A stretch of 20,132 bases of DNA from Aquificota bacterium (GTDB lineage: Bacteria > Aquificota > Aquificia > Aquificales > Hydrogenothermaceae). Each line of letters opens with the position of its first letter. Position 1 is the stretch's first letter. Made by a program: the position numbers and the translations under genes. Below are positions 16,072 to 20,132 of this stretch, piece after piece. A model generated the notes under the pieces. The model saw only the letters and a list, made by a program, of their open reading frames with translations. It made no database searches and was not told the origin of the DNA. The stretch covers positions 1 through 20,132 of the forward strand of contig JAADEV010000032.1 in assembly GCA_013153295.1 (NCBI GenBank), in the 5' to 3' direction.

Positions 16072-16099
16072 AATCTATATCCTTGGTTTCCTTTATCAA
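16072..16099 (-). promoter_or_regulatory. Possible promoter of the flagellar operon
   Basis: On the minus strand TTGATA (16099-16094) and TAGATT (16077-16072, 4 of 6) are separated by 16 bp, about 75 nt before the fliK start. It lies in the 128-nt gap 15999-16126. No clear sigma-28 or sigma-54 flagellar promoter was found there, and no clear terminator after the upstream gene, so read-through from serA-ino1 remains possible. Confidence 0.35.
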
Positions 16100-16126
16100 G
16101 GTTGGTAGGTGGGGTAAGGTGTGGCT

Positions 16127-16900
16127 TTAGAAAGATAGACCTACCTGAAAGTATGGCTGTTTTATCTTAATATCAGCGCTGGTGTCGTCCACATCGTCTA
16201 TCTTTATCTTTTCGTATTTGTAGCCTACACCTATAAACAGGTCTGCCACAAGGTTTCTAAACGGCTTGTATCTGATTTCCCCTGCTATATCGTAGTAATG
16301 GTTTCCCTGATAGGCTATACCGCTTGCCTCCACAAGTAGGGATACAGGGATAAGTGGCAGTTTTGTTGTTAACGCCCCGTGTAGCATAGGTATAGGCACA
16401 ACAAGGGATTTTTCGTCCTCTTGGTTTCTTGTTTCGTCCCTTACCCATACATAAAAGTCTATAATCCTAACATTTAGTCCAACCTCTGCATCAAAAACCT
16501 GTGTGGCGTTTATAAACGGTAGGTTGTAAAAAAGCACCACATCGTAATGGTCTAACTCTAACTTACTTTTTACCCTGTCGCTGGCTGTAATTGTAATAAA
16601 TCCAAACTTGTAGTCCTTTGATACTGTTCCGTCCCCTTCAAATCTCATCTTTGTATACTGTAGCTTAATGTTAGGTAGTAGTGGTATAGGGTGTTCTAAC
16701 TTTGCCCTTAGGAAGAATGAGTTTTCTGTTCCCATATTAAGGTCGTCGTCCACATCTATCTTGTCCCCTTCATACTGAACCCAGCCATCAATATCCTGTT
16801 TTATAAATCCTGCTGATATTTCACCGTTTACCATCGGTAGGGCTGATGCAGAGGATACAAACAATCCCCCTGTTAACAAGGCAGATAGCAGTTTTTTCAT
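16127..16900 (-). CDS. Outer-membrane beta-barrel-like protein
   Basis: The 257-residue product has a signal peptide (MKKLLSALLTGGLFVSSASA, cut near residue 20). Alternating hydrophobic/polar strands typical of a small outer-membrane barrel follow, and it ends in PYFQVGLSF, where a terminal Phe is the usual signal for the barrel-assembly machinery. Several strands end in aromatic residues. I do not recognise a specific substrate or function; it resembles the uncharacterised outer membrane proteins common in Aquificales and Campylobacterota. The gene lies 14 nt after ino1 and its AAAGGAGG ribosome site overlaps the ino1 stop, so it is very likely cotranscribed with serA and ino1. Confidence 0.75.
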   Translation of the reverse strand: MKKLLSALLTGGLFVSSASALPMVNGEISAGFIKQDIDGWVQYEGDKIDVDDDLNMGTENSFFLRAKLEHPIPLLPNIKLQYTKMRFEGDGTVSKDYKFGFITITASDRVKSKLELDHYDVVLFYNLPFINATQVFDAEVGLNVRIIDFYVWVRDETRNQEDEKSLVVPIPMLHGALTTKLPLIPVSLLVEASGIAYQGNHYYDIAGEIRYKPFRNLVADLFIGVGYKYEKIKIDDVDDTSADIKIKQPYFQVGLSF

Positions 16901-16914
16901 TGTTTTCTCCTCCT

Positions 16915-18024
16915 TTACCTTTCCCTTTTTCCCTGTATAAACTCCTCAACCATCTGTTTTGCCTGCCAGTCTGTATACTGGATAGGCGGGTGTTTCATTG
17001 TGTAAGCTGATATTGAGTATAAAGCCCCTCCTATTCCCCTGTCCTTTGCTAACTTTGCACACCTGATAGCGTCAATCGCCACACCTGCACTGTTAGGTGA
17101 GTCTTCCACATCAAGTCTCAGTTCCAGATGCATTGGCACATCTCCAAAAAGTCTACCTTCCAGTCTGATAAATGCTATCTTCCTATCCTTCAGCCAAGGG
17201 ACATAGTCAGAGGGTCCAATATGTATATTCCTACTGTCTATATCGTATGGTATAAGTGAGGATACTGCCTCTGTTTTTGACACTTTTTTGGTTTTTAGCC
17301 TGCTCCTTTCAAGCATATTTAAAAAGTCTGTGTTTCCACCGAAGTTAAGCTGGTATGTTCTGTCTAACTTTACCCCCCTGTCAAGGAGTAGCTGGGTTAA
17401 AACCCTGTGGGTAATTGTAGCCCCTACCTGTGATTTTATATCGTCCCCTACTGCCGGTATACCTTCAGCCTCAAACCTTTTTGCCCAGTCGTCGTCTGAC
17501 ACGATAAATGTGGGCATACAGTTTATAAACCCTACCCCTGCCCTTAGACAGGCTTCTGCGTAAAACCTTGCCGCTTTTTCTGCCCCAACTGGGACATAGT
17601 TTATTAACACATCTGCCCCACTTTCCTTTAGGACTTGAACCACTGTATCTAAATCATCTTCCTTTTCATCTGCTAAAACAAAGGCGTCCTCAGGTGGGTA
17701 GTTTTTCATATGCTCTGGAAAGCCATCTAAAACCTGTCCCATTCTAACCTTTACCCCTGTTTCTGGGACATTGGGACAAAATGTAGCTGTGCAGTTAGGT
17801 TGGCTGAATATCGCTTTGGAAATATCCTGTCCAACCTTTCTGGCGTCTATATCCCAAGCGGCTACAATATCTATATCCCAAGGTTTGTATCCCCCTATAT
17901 CTTCGTGCATTAAACCGCTTACATCTACAGACTGTTTTTGTTTGTAGTAATGTATCCCCTGTATTAATGCACTGGCACAGTTTCCAACCCCGGCAATTGC
18001 CACTTTTACTTTTTTATCTGACAC
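16915..18024 (-). CDS. ino1: myo-Inositol-1-phosphate synthase
   Basis: This NAD-dependent enzyme converts glucose 6-phosphate to inositol 1-phosphate, the first step to inositol lipids and to inositol-based solutes such as di-myo-inositol phosphate of thermophiles. The 369-residue protein is of the short bacterial/archaeal type. Visible motifs are the NAD-binding GVGNCAS at 12-18, GDDIKSQ at 193-199, NFGGNTDF at 227-234 and SPNSAGV at 309-315, all typical of the family. The start is GTG at 18024, supported by an AGGAGG site that overlaps the serA stop. The gap to serA is 10 nt and to the next gene 14 nt, so the three form one operon. No later inositol-pathway gene is present in the window. 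Confidence 0.93.
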   Translation of the reverse strand: MSDKKVKVAIAGVGNCASALIQGIHYYKQKQSVDVSGLMHEDIGGYKPWDIDIVAAWDIDARKVGQDISKAIFSQPNCTATFCPNVPETGVKVRMGQVLDGFPEHMKNYPPEDAFVLADEKEDDLDTVVQVLKESGADVLINYVPVGAEKAARFYAEACLRAGVGFINCMPTFIVSDDDWAKRFEAEGIPAVGDDIKSQVGATITHRVLTQLLLDRGVKLDRTYQLNFGGNTDFLNMLERSRLKTKKVSKTEAVSSLIPYDIDSRNIHIGPSDYVPWLKDRKIAFIRLEGRLFGDVPMHLELRLDVEDSPNSAGVAIDAIRCAKLAKDRGIGGALYSISAYTMKHPPIQYTDWQAKQMVEEFIQGKRER

Positions 18025-18034
18025 CTTTGTCCTC

Positions 18035-19624
18035 CTATAGTATTATCTCTTTTGCTTTTATTATCTGTGGTATATCCATAATCTCTTTTAGTATTTTGTC
18101 GTTAACCCTGTCATCAAGCTGTAAAGCCCCAAGGGCTATTTTGCCCTTTTCCAGTCTACCTAATCTAAAGCCTGCAATATTAATGTTGTGTTTTGCAAGT
18201 ATCTGACCAAGCTGGGCTATAACACCCGGCACATCTTTGTTTTCAAACACCAGTATAACCCCTTCCGGGTCTATATCTATCCAGTATCCGTCCACAAGCA
18301 TTATTTTTGGTATCTGTCCGTAAAACGCAGTTCCTCCAACTATATGCTCTTTTCCGTTTTCAACTGCTGTGATTTTTATAAAATCTTTAAATACTAATGC
18401 CTCTTCCCTTGTTGCCTCTACTATGTTTATTCCCCTTTCTTTGGCTAAAAATGGGGCGTTTATTATGTTTACAGGTCTGTCCAGTATCGGCTCTAAAAAC
18501 CCTTTTAACACATAGGCGGATATTGGCTTTATATACTCTGCTATAGACCCTCTAACTTCTATGTTTATCTCTTTAAAGTTTCCACCTGCATACTGGGTTA
18601 GGAAACTACCTAACTTTTCTGCAAGCTGTAGGAATGCTTTTATATTTTCAAACCCTTCTGTTATTGTAAATGGGGCGTTTACCGCCGCTTCTACAAACTG
18701 CCCTTTTAATGCCGCTATAACCTGCTGGGCTATTTTTACAGCTACTTTGTCCTGTGATTCGTATGTGTTAGCCCCTATGTGTGGTGAGAGGCTTATATTT
18801 GGAAACTCAAATATTCTTCTTATTCTGTCGTCAGGTGGCTCTTTACTGAAAACATCAAGCCCTATCCCTGCAAACTTCCCTTTTTTCATATACTCATACA
18901 TAGCGTCTTCGTCAACTATGCCCCCTCTGGCACAGTTTATAAAGTAAACCCCGTCTTTCATCATCTCAAACTCTTTTGCCCCTATCATTCCCTTTGTCTC
19001 TTCTGTTAGGGGACAGTGTAAGGTGATAATATCAGACCTTTTTATAAGCTCCTCAAGTGTATCAACAAGCTCAACCCCTAACCTTTCACCTTTTTCACGG
19101 GGTATGTATGGGTCGTAGGCTATAACTTTAGACCCTGCCGCTTTACATCTAATTGCAACCTGTGAACCTACATTCCCAAGCCCAATAATACCGACTACTT
19201 TGCCGTCAAGCTCTTCACCCATAAATTTCTTTCTGTTCCATTCACCTTGTAGCATTGATTGGTGGGCAAGGTGTAGCTTTCTAAGGACTGCATACATATG
19301 GGCTATTGTAAGCTCCGCCGCCCCAACTGTGTTTGCCCCGGGGGTGTTTACTACCAGTATTCCCCTTCTGGAACAGGCTTCAAGGTCAACATTATCAACT
19401 CCAACCCCAGCCCTTCCAACTACTTTAAGTTTCTCTGCCCTTTCAAGTAGCTCTTCATTAACAGGTGTTCTACTTCTGGTGATTATTGCATCGTAATCTT
19501 TTACTATCTCAAGTAGTTCTTCCCACCTGATTTCTGGCTGGTAGTCTATCTCTATATCTGGGTCTGCGTTGAGTATATCCAACCCTTTGCTGGAGATATG
19601 GTCTGTTATAAGGACTTTATACAT
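18035..19624 (-). CDS. serA: D-3-phosphoglycerate dehydrogenase
   Basis: SerA oxidises 3-phosphoglycerate to 3-phosphohydroxypyruvate, the first step of serine synthesis. The 529 residues match the long form with a C-terminal ACT domain. The Rossmann motif GLGNVG lies at 148-153; catalytic residues are R233 (in NCARGG), E262 (in FSKEPP) and H282 (in SPHIG). An intervening substrate-binding-type domain covers about 320-450, and the ACT domain ([20 protein letters not shown] onward), which usually binds serine for feedback control, ends the protein. The ATG has AAGGAGG 11 nt upstream. It is first in a likely operon with ino1 and the outer-membrane gene. Confidence 0.97.
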   Translation of the reverse strand: MYKVLITDHISSKGLDILNADPDIEIDYQPEIRWEELLEIVKDYDAIITRSRTPVNEELLERAEKLKVVGRAGVGVDNVDLEACSRRGILVVNTPGANTVGAAELTIAHMYAVLRKLHLAHQSMLQGEWNRKKFMGEELDGKVVGIIGLGNVGSQVAIRCKAAGSKVIAYDPYIPREKGERLGVELVDTLEELIKRSDIITLHCPLTEETKGMIGAKEFEMMKDGVYFINCARGGIVDEDAMYEYMKKGKFAGIGLDVFSKEPPDDRIRRIFEFPNISLSPHIGANTYESQDKVAVKIAQQVIAALKGQFVEAAVNAPFTITEGFENIKAFLQLAEKLGSFLTQYAGGNFKEINIEVRGSIAEYIKPISAYVLKGFLEPILDRPVNIINAPFLAKERGINIVEATREEALVFKDFIKITAVENGKEHIVGGTAFYGQIPKIMLVDGYWIDIDPEGVILVFENKDVPGVIAQLGQILAKHNINIAGFRLGRLEKGKIALGALQLDDRVNDKILKEIMDIPQIIKAKEIIL

Positions 19625-19675
19625 CTGGGTATAATCCTCCTTTTTTATAGGCTAATCTGCGTGTTAAATAATACT

Positions 19676-19681
19676 ATTATA
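19676..19681 (-). promoter_or_regulatory. Possible -10 box of the serA operon
   Basis: TATAAT reads on the minus strand at 19681-19676, about 52 nt before the serA ATG. The expected -35 position (around 19699-19704) shows no consensus match, so the promoter is weak or needs an activator. No riboswitch or attenuator structure was evident in the leader. Confidence 0.35.
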
Positions 19682-19714
19682 CTGTATTTGTTTTACTTTA
19701 GGGCTGTGGTATGG

Positions 19715-19792
19715 CTATTTTTTCATTCCAATAATGATACTTACTACTACCAACACCATAAAAAAGACCATTATAAACACCAGTTTTTCCAT
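19715..19792 (-). CDS. Small membrane peptide, 25 residues
   Basis: A short reading frame on the minus strand encodes 25 residues: MEKLVF, a run of about 17 hydrophobic residues (MVFFMVLVVVSIIIG), then MKK and a TAG stop. This is a single membrane helix with a basic C-terminal flank. An AAAGGGG ribosome site lies about 5 nt before the ATG, better than that of several certain genes here, and a TATAAT on the same strand lies about 42 nt upstream. It sits 90 nt before serA. I recognise no family. Short hydrophobic frames do arise by chance in AT-rich DNA, so the call rests on the ribosome site and the clean helix. Confidence 0.45.
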   Translation of the reverse strand: MEKLVFIMVFFMVLVVVSIIIGMKK

Positions 19793-19825
19793 TTCCACCC
19801 CTTTTTGTGTTTTTTCCACAGCAAG

Positions 19826-19839
19826 TATAATTAATTATA
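19826..19839. promoter_or_regulatory. Palindromic pair of -10 boxes between diverging genes
   Basis: TATAATTAATTATA is a perfect 14-bp palindrome that gives a consensus TATAAT on each strand, at 19826-19831 (plus) and 19839-19834 (minus). The plus box fits the gene starting at 19862, and the minus box fits the small peptide gene. The -35 regions are weak on both sides (best on plus: TTGTGT at 19805-19810, spacer 15). Confidence 0.4.
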
Positions 19840-19861
19840 TCTTTTCAGCGGGGCAACATTT

Positions 19862-20132
19862 ATGGGCAGATACAGGGTTTTTTATTTTGAGAATAGAAAA
19901 GAGGGAGAGGTTTTAATCGGCTGTCCGGTGTGTGAGAGGATAGGAAGAAATTTCATAGAACCAATGGCGGTTATTCTGGAGGAGGGGGATTATCAAGAGT
20001 TTGAGGAACAGTTTAAAGAAATAAAATCTCTGGAAGAATTAAAGAAAAATAAAAAAATCTTAAACAAAGATGATTTGGTCTGCATTCTTCATCAGGATAA
20101 AGAGGACGAACATTGGGAAGAGGATACGAAAG
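19862..20132 (+). CDS. Hypothetical protein with CxxC motif, cut off by the window end
   Basis: An open frame starts at ATG 19862 and runs off the right edge after 90 codons. The first part reads MGRYRVFYFENRKEGEVLIG, followed directly by CPVCERIG. The visible residues C21, C24, C74 and H77 could form a zinc site, or the CPVC pair could be redox-active. The rest is very acidic and rich in Glu and Lys. There is no signal peptide or membrane helix, so it is probably cytoplasmic. The ribosome site is poor (GGGG about 10 nt upstream), but an in-frame stop at 19832-19834 rules out a longer start. I do not recognise the family. Confidence 0.6.
   Translation, partial: MGRYRVFYFENRKEGEVLIGCPVCERIGRNFIEPMAVILEEGDYQEFEEQFKEIKSLEELKKNKKILNKDDLVCILHQDKEDEHWEEDTK

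Noticed and set aside
16081..16101. CCTTG...CAAGG inverted repeat across the putative fliK promoter spacer
   Set aside because: The arms are only 5 bp with an 11-nt loop and no T run follows, so it is within chance expectation.
15999..16126. Search for a sigma-28 or sigma-54 flagellar promoter before fliK
   Set aside because: TAAAG occurs, but without a GCCGATAA-like partner at the right distance, and no GG-N10-GC of sigma-54 type was convincing.
16257..16448. Minus-strand 63-codon frame inside the outer-membrane protein gene
   Set aside because: It is a different frame of a gene with an intact signal peptide and barrel C-terminus, and has no independent ribosome site.
19598..19916. Two plus-strand frames of 78 and 60 codons in the gap before the last gene
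   Set aside because: They overlap the serA start, the small peptide gene and the start of the CxxC protein gene in other frames, and lack ribosome sites.

Overview
The window looks like chromosome from a thermophilic bacterium, most likely Aquificales (Persephonella or Sulfurihydrogenibium-like). The clues are low-to-medium GC, heavy use of AGG (Arg) and AUA (Ile) codons, Glu/Lys-rich proteins, a short thermophile-type inositol-phosphate synthase and tightly packed overlapping genes. The lineage is inferred from these features; no marker gene proves it.

Layout, left to right. Positions 1-1009 hold a single plus-strand gene for a type IV pilin-like protein. It has its own promoter, with a run of 12 T inside the spacer and an inverted repeat just upstream, and its own terminator. 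From 1170 to 15998 a minus-strand flagellar gene cluster runs leftward in the order fliK, a periplasmic TPR gene, flgB, flgC, fliE, fliF, fliH, fliI, flgD, flgE, fliL, fliN, fliO, fliP, fliQ, fliR, flhB. It encodes rod, MS ring, export gate, export ATPase, hook, hook cap, hook-length ruler and part of the C ring. The order matches the Bacillus-type fla operon, except that fliG, fliJ and fliM are absent from their usual places and fliK plus a TPR gene sit at the front.

Upstream (16127-19624), on the same strand, lies a three-gene set with 10-14 nt gaps: serA (3-phosphoglycerate dehydrogenase), ino1 (inositol-1-phosphate synthase) and an outer-membrane barrel-like protein. A 128-nt gap with a possible promoter separates it from fliK. 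The last gap, 19625-19861, carries a likely 25-residue membrane peptide gene on the minus strand and a palindromic pair of -10 boxes. The window ends inside a plus-strand gene of unknown function with a CxxC motif.

The most interesting leads are the TPR protein as a possible motor scaffold comparable to Campylobacter PflA, the T-tract in the pilin promoter as a possible expression switch, the seamless absence of the switch-complex genes fliG and fliM, the unannotated membrane micropeptide, and a repeated segment inside FliK. No RNA genes, CRISPR arrays, insertion sequences or broken genes were seen.
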